Of a stretch of 64,000 bases of DNA, positions 24,091-33,637 are shown one piece after another. The position numbers were made by a program, and so were the translations under genes. Location: NCBI RefSeq assembly GCF_900996245.1, contig NZ_CAAJGK010000042.1, forward strand, positions 1-64,000, read 5' to 3'. Under the pieces are notes generated by a model, which ran no database searches, had not been told where the DNA came from, and saw nothing but the letters and a program-made list of their open reading frames with translations. Every line of letters begins with the position of its first letter. The stretch's first letter is position 1. The stretch is from Paraburkholderia sp. BCC1886. Its GTDB lineage: Bacteria; Pseudomonadota; Gammaproteobacteria; Burkholderiales; Burkholderiaceae.

Positions 24091-27000
24091 GTCGTGATCT
24101 CCGTCAGCGTGAGCGTCGCCGGAATGTCGGGGCTCAGGTAGGCAATCTGCGCGGGCCGGATCACCGGTGGTTCCCGTGCATCGACGCCGCGCGTCACGTG
24201 CGCGAGGCGCGCGACGATCATCTGGTGCAGCGTCGGGCCCGTCGGTCCTGCAAGCCGTTGCAGGTCCTGCAACACGCCGGTCTGGGCGATCCGGTCGAAC
24301 ACGTCGACATCCACGTACTCGACGCCCGGCACGTTCTGCACCGCCGCCTGCACTTCGCTCAGCGCGACGTCCTGCCCCAGTGCACGACGGGCAAACGAAA
24401 AGGTGTCGAGCAATGCGGCGCTCACGAGCGGCGCGACCTGAGACCACTGGTAAGCCGCCAGCACCTTCACCCGCGCGGCGATCACCAGCAGCAGTGCGTC
24501 GCGCGGTTCGATCCGCACCGCCAGATGCGGATCGCCGAATTGCGCAAGCGCGGCCCGCAGATTCACCAGCAATGCCGAGCCGGCAGTAAGTGGCGCGTCG
24601 TCCGCGCCCGCGATGGTGACGTGCACATGGCGCGCGCCATCGTCGGTCAGTTGCACCGCGCTCGCCTTGCCGACGCCGGCGAAGGTCCCGCAAAAATCTT
24701 CGTAGTCGTCGACGGAGATCAGCCGGTCGAGCGACGCCAGGCCTTGCGGCACATGTCGACGCAGACTCTCGCCGCTTTCCCGGTCCGCGCCGCCGTCCGC
24801 CCCGAGCGGATTGGATACGTCCATGACCCCGAGCGGCCGGCTGACCAGCTGGCTGATCTGCCCTGCGTTCGAGTTGCCCTCTGCGCCAATACCCGCGCGA
24901 TAGGTCGCGCGCACGTTTTCCACGCCGGGGGGCAGGCTCGCCCCTTGAGTGCCGTTGCCGAAGCTCACCTGTGTCGTGCCGTCTTCGAGCTGACGGGTGA
25001 CAAACACGCGATCGGTCGGGCCCGTTCCGTTGAAGCTCTTCACCTCCTGCCACTGAATGCCGTTGACCCGAACCTGCAGCGTGCTCACGGTACCCGAGGC
25101 GGTCGCCGCCGAGACATAGGTCAGCGGCGCAAAACGCAATGTGAAACTGCGGAACGCCGCCGTGCCGTCGCCGCTGCCGAGAATCTCGTCATGGGTCTCG
25201 CCGTGGGTCGCGCGCACCACGTTGCCGTAGACGGTGACCGAGTCGCGCGCATAGCGATATGAGAGCGGCGATGACAGCGTCAATGTGGTGCGCATCCGGC
25301 CGCCCGGCAACAGGCTGTCGGCATCGGGCGCGGTCGGCGGGGGTTGTGGGACTTCTGTGGAAGGCGCGGGGGGCGGCACAGCAGAAGGCGCAGCAGAAGG
25401 CGTAGCGGATGTCGCACCGGATGTCCGAGTGGAAGGCACATCGGAAGGCGCAGCGGATGGCGCAGTGGTCGCAACCGGCCCACGGTCGGCGAGCGCATCG
25501 GCGACCGTCTCGATCGCATGCGACGCGCTCCTCAGCATGACCACTTCCGTGCCGGTCACCCCGCGTGTATCGGGCACATCCAGCCGTTCGCCGCTCACGA
25601 TCAACCATTGGCCCGGCGTGAGTCCGTCGTGCAGATCGTCGAGTTCGATCGACGGCCCTTCGATCGGCGTGCTGACCGGTGCATCGGCGAGATCGAGCGG
25701 CTCGCTCTGTGCAAACACTTCGCTGCCGCGCACGACCGCCGTAAAACCCGGTGTCCGCGTGGGATGAAACCAGACGTCGTCGAGCGCAAGTCTCGTCGTC
25801 TTCGCCGTGAGACCGTAGGCCGCGCGCGATGGCGTGCGCACGTCGACAACGCGACAGACGAAGGGCTCGCCCGGCGCGTCGGTGGCGCCGGTTCCGTCGA
25901 CGCCGCACACCGCGACCCAACTGTGGGCAACGATGTTCGGATAGGTGTTGTCGAGAAACAGCACCGTCGGCGATTCGGTCGCCTGCGGCGCCGGCTCGGC
26001 GACCAGCGCGCCGGCCCGGCTGCGCATGTCGGCCGCCGGCACATCGGCGCCGGCGAGGTCGCTCGTGACCGTCGGTGCGCCCGGCTCCGTCACCCTGAAC
26101 GTCCATTCGCGCTGCCTGAGCGGCTGCTCGTTGTCGCCGACCCGGCGGAACTCCGTCCACAGCGGCGCGTTACTGCCGAACGGCGCCGCGCGCACGTTGA
26201 AGGCAAACACCTGAACGTTCGGCTCGGGCGCGACCGTGGTATTACGCAACGCCGTGCGCAGCGTGTTCTGTAAAGCCGGCGCCATTTGCGTCAGCAGTTG
26301 CGGCGCGGTATCCGTGTCCGGTTGCAGACGCTGCGCCGCGCTCTGATGCAAGTCGAGCATGCTGGCCGGATGCGAAGCGGGCGGGCGCGTCAACGCGCGC
26401 ATGAAATCCTGATTCTGTAGCGGAGAGATTCCGGCCACATTGCGCACGAGCGATGTGGCGGGCACATTCCGGCGAGCCGGCGGCGCCGAAGAAGCAGGCG
26501 CGGCTGCATTTGCCGCAGCGGTGCGCGCCGCCGCAACGGCAGCGGCATCACGCACCGTGGCGTCGGCGTCGGTAGCGGCGGCGGCAGTGCTGCCGCGCGT
26601 CGTGGCAGCGGCGGCATTCGCCGCGTCCACTGCCCCATCGGCCTTGACCACGAGCGGTTCCACCACCGGCGTCGAAACCGGTTCGAGCGTCAGCGTGATG
26701 AGCTTGCGCGGCGCGTCCACCGTGACCGACGCAATGCGTCTGAGCACCCGCCAACCGTCGCCCGCGATCAGCAGCGGATCATTCGCCTTCAGCTTCGTCG
26801 ATGCACCGTTGACATAGACGACCGTCGAATCGGCCGTCAGCTGCTGCGCCCGCGCACTGCGCGGCGCAAGCTTGCTCCAGCTCGCGCGGACCACGCCCGG
26901 CTCGCTGGTTTCGTACACCTTCGGCTGCTCGCCCGCGACCGGCAGGCTTTGAATTCTGCTGCCGGCCGGCACATCGACGAGTGCGTCCGCGCCTTGATCC

Positions 27001-27383
27001 TGCACGGTATAGGCCACTGAAACCGACGCCGCCACGCCCGGTTGCGGCACATAGCCGACGAGGCTCGCCAGCTCCCGCAGCGAACGATCCTCGATCGCGG
27101 TGCGCAGAAAACCTTCGTTGGCGATGCGCTCCTGATAAAACGTCAGCACGTCGGCGACCATAGCCCACGCATCGAGCAAGGCGATCGCCGGATCGGAAGG
27201 CTCGCGGGTCGTCGGCACGCCGCGTTGCGCGACACCGAGCTGCACGATCATGGCGTCGAAGAAGCTGCCGTAAGTGCCGCAGCGATACGTCAACGCCGGC
27301 AATCCGGGCCGGTTGAACAGAGCGGGCGTCGCTGAGTCTCCCGACTGCGCGGCGGCGTCGCTGCATGAGCAGATACGGCTCAT
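24087..27383 (-). CDS. Putative baseplate J-like protein (first of two, large)
   Basis: A 1098-residue protein starting MSRICSCSDAAAQSGDS. The N-terminal region ALLDAWAMVADVLTFYQERIANEGFLRTA (about 70-98) and the C-terminal baseplate-J-like region (GTTQVSFGNGTQGASLP, SLDRLISVDDYEDFCGTFAGVGKA) place it with gpJ/Afp11-type wedge proteins. Two Ala/Pro/Ser/Thr-rich low-complexity insertions lie near 250-310 and 620-690. Starts and stops overlap both neighbours by 4 bases. A second J-type gene lies directly upstream, so the baseplate wedge may be a heterodimer. Confidence 0.78.
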   Translation of the reverse strand: MSRICSCSDAAAQSGDSATPALFNRPGLPALTYRCGTYGSFFDAMIVQLGVAQRGVPTTREPSDPAIALLDAWAMVADVLTFYQERIANEGFLRTAIEDRSLRELASLVGYVPQPGVAASVSVAYTVQDQGADALVDVPAGSRIQSLPVAGEQPKVYETSEPGVVRASWSKLAPRSARAQQLTADSTVVYVNGASTKLKANDPLLIAGDGWRVLRRIASVTVDAPRKLITLTLEPVSTPVVEPLVVKADGAVDAANAAAATTRGSTAAAATDADATVRDAAAVAAARTAAANAAAPASSAPPARRNVPATSLVRNVAGISPLQNQDFMRALTRPPASHPASMLDLHQSAAQRLQPDTDTAPQLLTQMAPALQNTLRTALRNTTVAPEPNVQVFAFNVRAAPFGSNAPLWTEFRRVGDNEQPLRQREWTFRVTEPGAPTVTSDLAGADVPAADMRSRAGALVAEPAPQATESPTVLFLDNTYPNIVAHSWVAVCGVDGTGATDAPGEPFVCRVVDVRTPSRAAYGLTAKTTRLALDDVWFHPTRTPGFTAVVRGSEVFAQSEPLDLADAPVSTPIEGPSIELDDLHDGLTPGQWLIVSGERLDVPDTRGVTGTEVVMLRSASHAIETVADALADRGPVATTAPSAAPSDVPSTRTSGATSATPSAAPSAVPPPAPSTEVPQPPPTAPDADSLLPGGRMRTTLTLSSPLSYRYARDSVTVYGNVVRATHGETHDEILGSGDGTAAFRSFTLRFAPLTYVSAATASGTVSTLQVRVNGIQWQEVKSFNGTGPTDRVFVTRQLEDGTTQVSFGNGTQGASLPPGVENVRATYRAGIGAEGNSNAGQISQLVSRPLGVMDVSNPLGADGGADRESGESLRRHVPQGLASLDRLISVDDYEDFCGTFAGVGKASAVQLTDDGARHVHVTIAGADDAPLTAGSALLVNLRAALAQFGDPHLAVRIEPRDALLLVIAARVKVLAAYQWSQVAPLVSAALLDTFSFARRALGQDVALSEVQAAVQNVPGVEYVDVDVFDRIAQTGVLQDLQRLAGPTGPTLHQMIVARLAHVTRGVDAREPPVIRPAQIAYLSPDIPATLTLTEITT

Positions 27384-30193
27384 CGTCCACCTCGCATCCG
27401 GAAACCGAGCCGGCCGTGCTCCGGAAAATCCGGATCGTTGTCGACGCGCGCGATTTCCTGCGGACCGAGCACCAGCACGCCGCTGTCGATCGCCTCGCGC
27501 GACGGCACGTATTGCCGTTCGAAACGGGTCACGACGATATTCACCACGCCTTCCACCGACTGCGCCGTGGCAATGAGCCGGCTCAGGTAAATGTCCTCGC
27601 CGAAACTCAGGTTGTCCGGCGCGAACAGGCCGCGCGTCGCGCTGCGGTGCAGGCCGGTACCAAACGCATCGAGAAGCGCGGCTTCCACGTGCCCGCGCAG
27701 ATAGTCCGGCCCGATATGGACTTCGATACCGATATCGAGCGACACGTACGCGGCCGTCGTCACCTCGACGTCGTGACCGATGCGGCGATACCGCTCGAGA
27801 AAGCGTGTGATGTCTGCCAGCAGGGCGGCGTTCACCGTTTCGCCGCCGTAGGGCGCGACGGCCACTTGCATCACGTACGCGCTGCCGGTCCAACGCAAGG
27901 TGGCGGCCGCGCGGCGCACGCCGGGATGGCGCGCGGCCAGCGTCGCATAGTCGTCGGCGGTGACCGCGCGCTCGATCGTGTTCAGGAACGCCGTCGGCGC
28001 ATTGGCGCGCACATCGGCAAGCGCTTCGGGCGCCGTGCCGCCTTGCGCGGCGAGCGGGTTCCATACGCGCACCACGCCGCCCGCCAATTCGCCGCGCAAC
28101 ATCTGCAGATGCATGATCGTGCCGCTACCGACGTTGCCCGCCAGCGGCGCGGCGTACCGATAGGCGGCCTGGAAAACCGACCCCGCGGCCGGCCGCGCGC
28201 CGTTCTTTCCATCGCCGAAACGCAGATGGGCGATGCGGCCGTCGTCGATCTCGACAACGTAGTCGAAGTCGTCCGGCCCGCTCGACAGCAGATCGGTCTC
28301 TCCACGCCACGCCGTCACCAGCCCGGCCAGTTCGGTGCGAAAAGTCTGGACCAGCGCGGCAGGCGGCGCCACGTGCGCGTCATAGCCGGACAAAGCGGCA
28401 CGAGCCGCGCGCGAGAGGCGGTCGAGCAGCGGATCCGCCACGCGATGGCGAGCGTCCGGCGGCCCGTCGACTTGCGCCAGTAGCTTCGCTTTCAAAGCGA
28501 CGATCAGGTTCGCCGGCGCATCGAGGTCCGCGAACGTGAAGAGCGGACGCGAGCCGTCCGGCACGCCGGGAATGCTCCACAGCATCAATGCGGCTCTGGC
28601 ATCGCGAGGGGCCTGCGTCAGCAGTTGGCTCGCAACGGCATCCGGCGGCAGCGGCACGGAGAACACGAGGTCGGGTTGCCGCAGCGTCGGTGCGAATTTC
28701 GCGGAGGTGGTGAGTGTCTCGGCGGGCACGTTCTCGTCTTCGCAGCCGGCAGTCGTCGCAACGATCCCCACCTGTCCGGCCACGTCCTCCTGAAACCGCA
28801 CGCCGTGATCGACCAGCCACACATTCGCGCGCGCGACGCTGACGTCGGCGGCGGCTTCGGTATCCGTCGCGGGGCCCAGGTAGCGGCAGTCGGGCGCGGG
28901 ACCGATCATCGCCACGACGAGCGGAAACCGGAGCGCATCGTCGGCCGCCCATTCGACATGCAGAACCGGCTTGTCGTAGACCGGATCGATGCCGGGTTCG
29001 ACTCGCGTCAGCCGAACCACCTGCCGATGTGCCGGATCCGCTTCGTCGGAGGCGCCTGTCACCGGGTTGCGAACCGCTTCGATCAGCATGAAGCTGCCGG
29101 CCTGCAGATCCGCCAGCGCACGCTTGCGCGGATTGGTATGGGTTTGGATTTGAGTTCGCGCAGTGTCTTGATCCGGCGCGTCGTCCGTCGCCCATGCATC
29201 GCACAGCGTCGCCGCGGTGGCGCCCTCGGGCAACACGTACTGCCGCGCGCCCCATGCATGAAAACTGATCCGGTTGTGCGCCGCGCGCGCCTCCATCGGC
29301 TTGCTTGTCGGCGTGCTCGTCGCCGTACCCGTCATCACACTGAACGCCTGATACTGCGACGCCGGAACGTTCGTGAGTGCGTTCGGCCCGAGTACCGCGG
29401 CCACGTCCGGCATCGCCGTATGACAGTCGGTCACGAAACGGCACTCGTCGGGCACGAGCCTCAGCGCGGCCACGTCGACCTCCATACACACCCACGTCCG
29501 CGCATTGCACCCTTCGTGCACGGCGTAATCGACGAGGCGGGCGTGCCGTCGCACGGAAATCCGTTGCCGGGCGGTGTTCAGATACGCCTCGGTCGCGACC
29601 GCGTCCTGGTAGTAGCTCAGATAATCGCCTACATAGGCCAGCAACTCGACGAGCGCAACGCCTTCGTCCGGCGCGTGAGCCTCGTGCCACTCGGGCATCG
29701 TCAGCGCCAGCCGGTTGACGATGAGTTGCCGCAAGCTTGCGTAGTCCTTCGCGAGATAGTCGATTTCCGGCGCCGGCAGCACGTCCGCCGTCAGCGTGGG
29801 CGCGCTCACGCAATCGAGCGCGCGCGGCTCCGCCGTACGGAAACTGAATGTGCAGCGCGTGTAGTGCGGATCGAAACCCTCCACGCCATCGAGTGCGAGC
29901 GTGTAGACGGAAAAATCGCCGCGCCGGTCGACCGTCAGGATGAGACGTCCGGCACCCGGCGCGCTGTCCTCCGGATCGTGCACACCGGTCACACGGATGC
30001 CGCGAATTCGTGCGCCGCCTTCTATCGTGCAGTTCGCGGCGTTGAGGGACAGCGGCTTCGCGAGGAAAAACACCACTTCCAGTTGCCGTGGATCGTCGCC
30101 CACCTCGATGTAGTCGATCCCGTTCAGGCCTTTGCGCCGCGCATCGATGCGGCGTTGACGGTCGTCTTCGACGAGCGGGTGGAGGGCGTCCAT
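27380..30193 (-). CDS. Putative baseplate J-like protein (second)
   Basis: A 937-residue wedge protein. The landmark LPAPEIDYLAKDYASLRQLI followed by EGVALVELLAYVGDYLSYYQDAVATEAYLNTARQR (about 140-210) is the standard N-terminal signature of putative baseplate assembly proteins in eCIS and phage-tail-like clusters. The C-terminal part has the J-domain pattern (ERAVTADDYATLAARHPGVRRA). It follows the gp25-like gene by 1 base and overlaps the other J-type gene by an ATGA. It should join wedge and sheath initiation, like Afp11. Confidence 0.82.
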   Translation of the reverse strand: MDALHPLVEDDRQRRIDARRKGLNGIDYIEVGDDPRQLEVVFFLAKPLSLNAANCTIEGGARIRGIRVTGVHDPEDSAPGAGRLILTVDRRGDFSVYTLALDGVEGFDPHYTRCTFSFRTAEPRALDCVSAPTLTADVLPAPEIDYLAKDYASLRQLIVNRLALTMPEWHEAHAPDEGVALVELLAYVGDYLSYYQDAVATEAYLNTARQRISVRRHARLVDYAVHEGCNARTWVCMEVDVAALRLVPDECRFVTDCHTAMPDVAAVLGPNALTNVPASQYQAFSVMTGTATSTPTSKPMEARAAHNRISFHAWGARQYVLPEGATAATLCDAWATDDAPDQDTARTQIQTHTNPRKRALADLQAGSFMLIEAVRNPVTGASDEADPAHRQVVRLTRVEPGIDPVYDKPVLHVEWAADDALRFPLVVAMIGPAPDCRYLGPATDTEAAADVSVARANVWLVDHGVRFQEDVAGQVGIVATTAGCEDENVPAETLTTSAKFAPTLRQPDLVFSVPLPPDAVASQLLTQAPRDARAALMLWSIPGVPDGSRPLFTFADLDAPANLIVALKAKLLAQVDGPPDARHRVADPLLDRLSRAARAALSGYDAHVAPPAALVQTFRTELAGLVTAWRGETDLLSSGPDDFDYVVEIDDGRIAHLRFGDGKNGARPAAGSVFQAAYRYAAPLAGNVGSGTIMHLQMLRGELAGGVVRVWNPLAAQGGTAPEALADVRANAPTAFLNTIERAVTADDYATLAARHPGVRRAAATLRWTGSAYVMQVAVAPYGGETVNAALLADITRFLERYRRIGHDVEVTTAAYVSLDIGIEVHIGPDYLRGHVEAALLDAFGTGLHRSATRGLFAPDNLSFGEDIYLSRLIATAQSVEGVVNIVVTRFERQYVPSREAIDSGVLVLGPQEIARVDNDPDFPEHGRLGFRMRGGR

Positions 30194-30194
30194 G

Positions 30195-30551
30195 TCAGAT
30201 GGTCCGCACGAACTGCGCCGTGGTCTGCTGCGTGGTGCCGCGAATCATGTACTGCACGTCGACGCGCAACGCGGATTCATCGGACACCACCGTCAGGGCC
30301 TTGATGTCGATCACATCGCCGAGCCAGCGCTGCAGCGACGCCTGCACCGTGAATTGCAGCGCGGCCGACAACTCCGGGCTATTCGGCGCAAACACCATCT
30401 GCTGCAAACCCGAACCTAGATCGGGCCGGTTCACCCGGTCCCCCGGATTGCTGAACAGCAACTGTTCGATCATGTCGCGCACGTGCTCTGCGTCGCTGGC
30501 CTGAGCCGTGCGGCCGCGCGGATCGAAACGGAACGGATAGGCGATGTTCAT
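30195..30551 (-). CDS. gp25/GPW-family baseplate protein (Afp9-like)
   Basis: A 118-residue protein starting MNIAYPFRFDPRGRTA. The family signature is complete: HVRDMIEQLLFSNPGDRVNRPDLGSGLQQMVF (about 24-55) with the EPR-type core replaced by RVNRPDLGSGL. A C-terminal beta-alpha region follows. gp25-like proteins nucleate sheath polymerisation at the baseplate in T4, T6SS and eCIS. It sits between the PAAR-like gene and the J-type wedge gene, the usual order. Confidence 0.88.
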   Translation of the reverse strand: MNIAYPFRFDPRGRTAQASDAEHVRDMIEQLLFSNPGDRVNRPDLGSGLQQMVFAPNSPELSAALQFTVQASLQRWLGDVIDIKALTVVSDESALRVDVQYMIRGTTQQTTAQFVRTI

Positions 30552-30553
30552 GT

Positions 30554-30877
30554 TCAATTTCCGATGACGGCGAACTGCGTCCTGGTCACGACGAGCGGAC
30601 CCGGTGTCGGCGAGCAGACCGACTGACTGGTGCTCAGGAGAACCGGCACGCCCTTCGAGAAAATTTGGGTCGCGGCCTTCACCCAGGTTGCCGTGACGCA
30701 CGGCGGCGCACCGGACGTCATGGCCGGGAACGTGCAGGCGGCAATGGCGTACGGGCTCGCCTGCGTCACGATCGGCTGTTTGCCGACGAACACCTGTGTG
30801 CTCACCGCGGTGGGAGAAGCGAGCCCAAGATGCGGGCAGACCACCGTCGCGCCCTGATGCAGCAGAAAGCCCGGCAT
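30554..30877 (-). CDS. PAAR-like spike-tip protein
   Basis: A 107-residue protein starting MPGFLLHQGATVVCPH. Features: an N-terminal Cys-x-His pair (CPHLGLASP), repeated beta-strand/proline turns, and conserved cysteines (ACTF, PPCVTA, SVCSP) that could coordinate a tip metal. eCIS loci carry such PAAR-like proteins, which sharpen the spike. GGGAGA lies about 6 bases before the ATG; an upstream TTG start was considered weaker. It lies between the gpV-like spike and the gp25-like gene. Confidence 0.78.
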   Translation of the reverse strand: MPGFLLHQGATVVCPHLGLASPTAVSTQVFVGKQPIVTQASPYAIAACTFPAMTSGAPPCVTATWVKAATQIFSKGVPVLLSTSQSVCSPTPGPLVVTRTQFAVIGN

Positions 30878-30924
30878 ATGCACTCTCCCATCCTCGTAGC
30901 TCAACGCGTTGCTTTAAAGACCCA

Positions 30925-31443
30925 TCACACCGGCACGACGCGCAACGCGTCGCCGCAAATCGTCACCCCCGCCAGCGACAACTCGATCACCGATTTCGGT
31001 CCGAACGACAACGTCAGACTGGTGAGCGACAGCACGATGCGTGGGCCCGCCTCCGCTGCGGTCGTCTCGAGCGTGACGCAGTCGTTGCCGACCGTATTGA
31101 TCACGAGCCGGCCCAGCGGAGACTGCATCACGACAGGCAAAGTCGAGAGGTTCGCCCCGAGGCCGAGCGACAACGCGAGCTGGCCGTCGGGCCACCAGCA
31201 ACCCGACCAGACCGGCTTGTCGAGATCGCCCTCGATGAACTCGATCCACACGCCCGCGCCGGTCGGCGGCACGCCGTACAGACCCATGCCCGGCCCGCCG
31301 AACGGAAAGCACGCTTCGGCGACCACCTGCAGCGGCGTGCCGCCGACCGTCACCGACGCCACCACCCTTCCGCCCTTCTGCGGATCGATCGGCTGCACGA
31401 CCGTTCCCCTGTATTTGCCGTAATACCGCTGCGTCTCTTTCAT
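30925..31443 (-). CDS. Baseplate assembly protein V-like spike (gp5/VgrG OB domain)
   Basis: A 172-residue protein with the gpV OB-fold at its start (YYGKYRGTVVQPIDPQKGGRV, then GVPPTGAGVWIEFIEGDLDKPVWSGCWWPDG, about 64-95). A beta-rich stretch resembling a short spike shaft follows. It forms the central spike that carries the PAAR tip. It overlaps the hub gene by 4 bases, which fits a split VgrG (hub and spike as separate proteins), as in eCIS. Confidence 0.85.
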   Translation of the reverse strand: MKETQRYYGKYRGTVVQPIDPQKGGRVVASVTVGGTPLQVVAEACFPFGGPGMGLYGVPPTGAGVWIEFIEGDLDKPVWSGCWWPDGQLALSLGLGANLSTLPVVMQSPLGRLVINTVGNDCVTLETTAAEAGPRIVLSLTSLTLSFGPKSVIELSLAGVTICGDALRVVPV

Positions 31444-32597
31444 GTCGGCACCATTGGAGTCAACGAACCGAAACCGTCGCGCGTCAGCGTGAAGCGCTGC
31501 CTGTACTCACCTTGTTTAATGGTGTGCGTGACGTCCTTGACGTAGTACAGGCCGTCGAGCATGAAGCCCGCGCCCCGTACGCCGACGAGGCGCCGCGGCC
31601 GCAGCACGCCGCCGTAGCGCAGCATGTCGAGCTCGCCCTCGGCCTTGAGCGCGTAGCTGGTGCGGTTGGTTAATGCCTGCGCCTGAAGCATCGCCTCGGG
31701 ATAGTCGAGATTGCCGGCGTTATGAGGCGCGCTCATGCGCATCGTCGGGCCCTGCACCAGCATCGGCGGCATGATCGAGAGCGGCATACGCGTGCTGACC
31801 GGAGTGATGACCGGCATCACGAGGCCCGTGCGCTTGTCGAGCATGAGCCCCGCGACCATGGTCGGCGCGCGGCCGTCGTACTGGAAGCGGATCGTCGCGT
31901 TGGTCTCGGGCCCCATGTTGATCGAGAGCGCCGGTTGCGGCGCCGTGAGCGTCAGCGGTGGACCCCAGTACGCGAGGTTCACCATCGGCACCGTCGTCGG
32001 CTCGACGTAGAACACACAGTCGTACCGGAGCGCGAGCGCGTCGAGGTAAGCGAGATCCGTGTCGGCCCTGACCGGAATCCGTTCGGTCGGCGGCGGCACG
32101 CTCGGGTCGGGCGACATGATCTGCGGCGGCATGCCGAGAAACATCATGTACGACAGGATGATCTGGTAAATGATCGCCTCCGCGGCCTGCGCCGGATAGG
32201 ACATCGACATCTGGCGCACGTCCATCATCAGGCGCACGTCCACGCCCGTCACGGTGAGCGTGGAGCTGCCCGGCTCGGTGCCGGGATTGAGCATCGACTG
32301 GGTGATGAAGCCGTCTATCAGCACCTGCGGGAACACCCCGAGCCACACCTGGATCACCACCCGCGTCGACGGCCGCAGCAGCGGGTTCATCATCAGCGTG
32401 TAGTCCATCGCGAGCGCGCCCGTGCGCCCGACCGTGAAAGTCAGCTCGAACCCGTCGTAGCCGGTGTCGGCGAGATGCACCTCGACACCGGCGAGCGCCT
32501 GCACGATGGTGGCGGGCGCCGGCATCGCGATGGTCGGGCCGAGCCATAGTGTGAGACGGGTACCGAGCAGACTCGCGGCGATCGAACTGGCGTCCAT
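31440..32597 (-). CDS. Tail hub protein, gpD/gp27-like (VgrG N-terminal half)
   Basis: A 385-residue hub protein. It has alternating beta-domains typical of gp27/gpD, with LTVTGVDVRLMMDVRQMSMSYP (about 110-131), RADTDLAYLDALALRYDCVFYVEP (about 175-198) and the C-terminal YVKDVTHTIKQGEYRQRFTLTRDG, a motif present in nearly all gpD-like hubs. It makes the trimeric ring linking tube and spike. It is unusually methionine-rich (many MM and MPM steps). It is 4-base overlapped with the gpV-like spike gene. Confidence 0.85.
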   Translation of the reverse strand: MDASSIAASLLGTRLTLWLGPTIAMPAPATIVQALAGVEVHLADTGYDGFELTFTVGRTGALAMDYTLMMNPLLRPSTRVVIQVWLGVFPQVLIDGFITQSMLNPGTEPGSSTLTVTGVDVRLMMDVRQMSMSYPAQAAEAIIYQIILSYMMFLGMPPQIMSPDPSVPPPTERIPVRADTDLAYLDALALRYDCVFYVEPTTVPMVNLAYWGPPLTLTAPQPALSINMGPETNATIRFQYDGRAPTMVAGLMLDKRTGLVMPVITPVSTRMPLSIMPPMLVQGPTMRMSAPHNAGNLDYPEAMLQAQALTNRTSYALKAEGELDMLRYGGVLRPRRLVGVRGAGFMLDGLYYVKDVTHTIKQGEYRQRFTLTRDGFGSLTPMVPT

Positions 32598-32649
32598 GGG
32601 GCGGCCTCGACAGTGCTACAGAAAACGACGGACAAGCTTCAGGTGAGCT

Positions 32650-32964
32650 TCAGCCGAGCTTCGGCGCGGGCGTCTGCGGCATCGGCACGCGTATCGTGCG
32701 GCCAGCCGCGGCCGCGCCGCTCAGATCGAACGGGTTGAGCACGGGGTTCGCGTCGCACACCTGCCAGTACTGTTCGGAGACGCCCAGCGTGCGGGCGGCG
32801 ATCAGGTCGAGCCGGTCTCCCTCTGTGACGCTCACTTGCGTGAGCAGCGCGAGACTGTCCGGTTGCGGAAGAAACCGGCGTTGCACATACGGCAACTGCC
32901 GGCCATCCGCCGTGGTCCATATCGCGGTGGCCAGCGGGTAGTAACGGCTCGTGTAATCGAACAT
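32650..32964 (-). CDS. LysM-containing baseplate protein
   Basis: A 104-residue protein with one LysM-type module: VSVTEGDRLDLIAARTLGVSEQYWQVCDANPVLNPFDL (about 44-81) and a C-terminal GRTIRVPMPQ. Small LysM proteins lie between tube-domain and hub genes in eCIS (Afp7-8 region) and connect hub and tube, rather than binding cell wall. Located 10 bases after the CIS-tube-domain gene. Confidence 0.8.
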   Translation of the reverse strand: MFDYTSRYYPLATAIWTTADGRQLPYVQRRFLPQPDSLALLTQVSVTEGDRLDLIAARTLGVSEQYWQVCDANPVLNPFDLSGAAAAGRTIRVPMPQTPAPKLG

Positions 32965-32974
32965 GGCAAACCCC

Positions 32975-33637
32975 TCATGTCAGCGAGATGCCGGCGTTGC
33001 CGCCGAGCACCGCGCCGATGGTGTTGACACTCGCGATGGTGGCCATCGTCTCCTTGACGATCTGATGCGTCAGGAACAGGTGATAGCCCGGATTCGTCAA
33101 CGACAGGTCGTTGTAGCTCAGCACGCGCAAGCCGAGCGAGGCTTTCGCGCGTAGAGGATTGAGCTGCGGATCGTGCGCTTCCTCGGTGATGCTGAAGTCG
33201 GTCAGGCGCACCGGCAGCACGCGCTTGAGTCCCCAGATGAATAGCGTGAAGGGCGCCATCGGCGGAATGATTTCGATCGTGCCGGCCGCGAGCAACACCG
33301 TATTGGCCACCACCAGCGCACTCTTCGGATAGATCAGCATCTCCAGTTGCGACAGTTGCGGATAGATGCCGAAGCTCAGCGCGGTACTGTCACCGGCTTC
33401 GAGCTGATCAGTCGCGTCGATCTCCACGTCGATCCTGATCGTCTCGATCGGCGCGCCTTTCAGACGCATTGCTTCATCGCGATCGCCGGACTGGCTGCTC
33501 ATGCCTTGCGGCTGCAGCGTGCGCGTCAGCGTGTCCGGGTTGTACTGGAACACGATCACGCTCGCGAGCGGATTGAACAGGTCGATTCCGACGATCGCAC
33601 CCTTCAGCAGGCGGGGGCCGTTGGTGTAGGTGCTCAT
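32975..33637 (-). CDS. Contractile injection system tube-domain protein (Afp7-like)
   Basis: A 220-residue protein. The N-terminal part shows the CIS-tube domain pattern: VIVFQYNPDTLTRTLQPQG (about 28-46), then ETIRIDVEIDATDQLE (about 65-80). A C-terminal part follows with LPVRLTDFSITEEAHDPQLN, the usual strand of this family. It makes the inner adaptor between the tube and the hub. The start MSTYTNGP overlaps the stop of the small upstream gene by ATGA. Confidence 0.8.
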   Translation of the reverse strand: MSTYTNGPRLLKGAIVGIDLFNPLASVIVFQYNPDTLTRTLQPQGMSSQSGDRDEAMRLKGAPIETIRIDVEIDATDQLEAGDSTALSFGIYPQLSQLEMLIYPKSALVVANTVLLAAGTIEIIPPMAPFTLFIWGLKRVLPVRLTDFSITEEAHDPQLNPLRAKASLGLRVLSYNDLSLTNPGYHLFLTHQIVKETMATIASVNTIGAVLGGNAGISLT

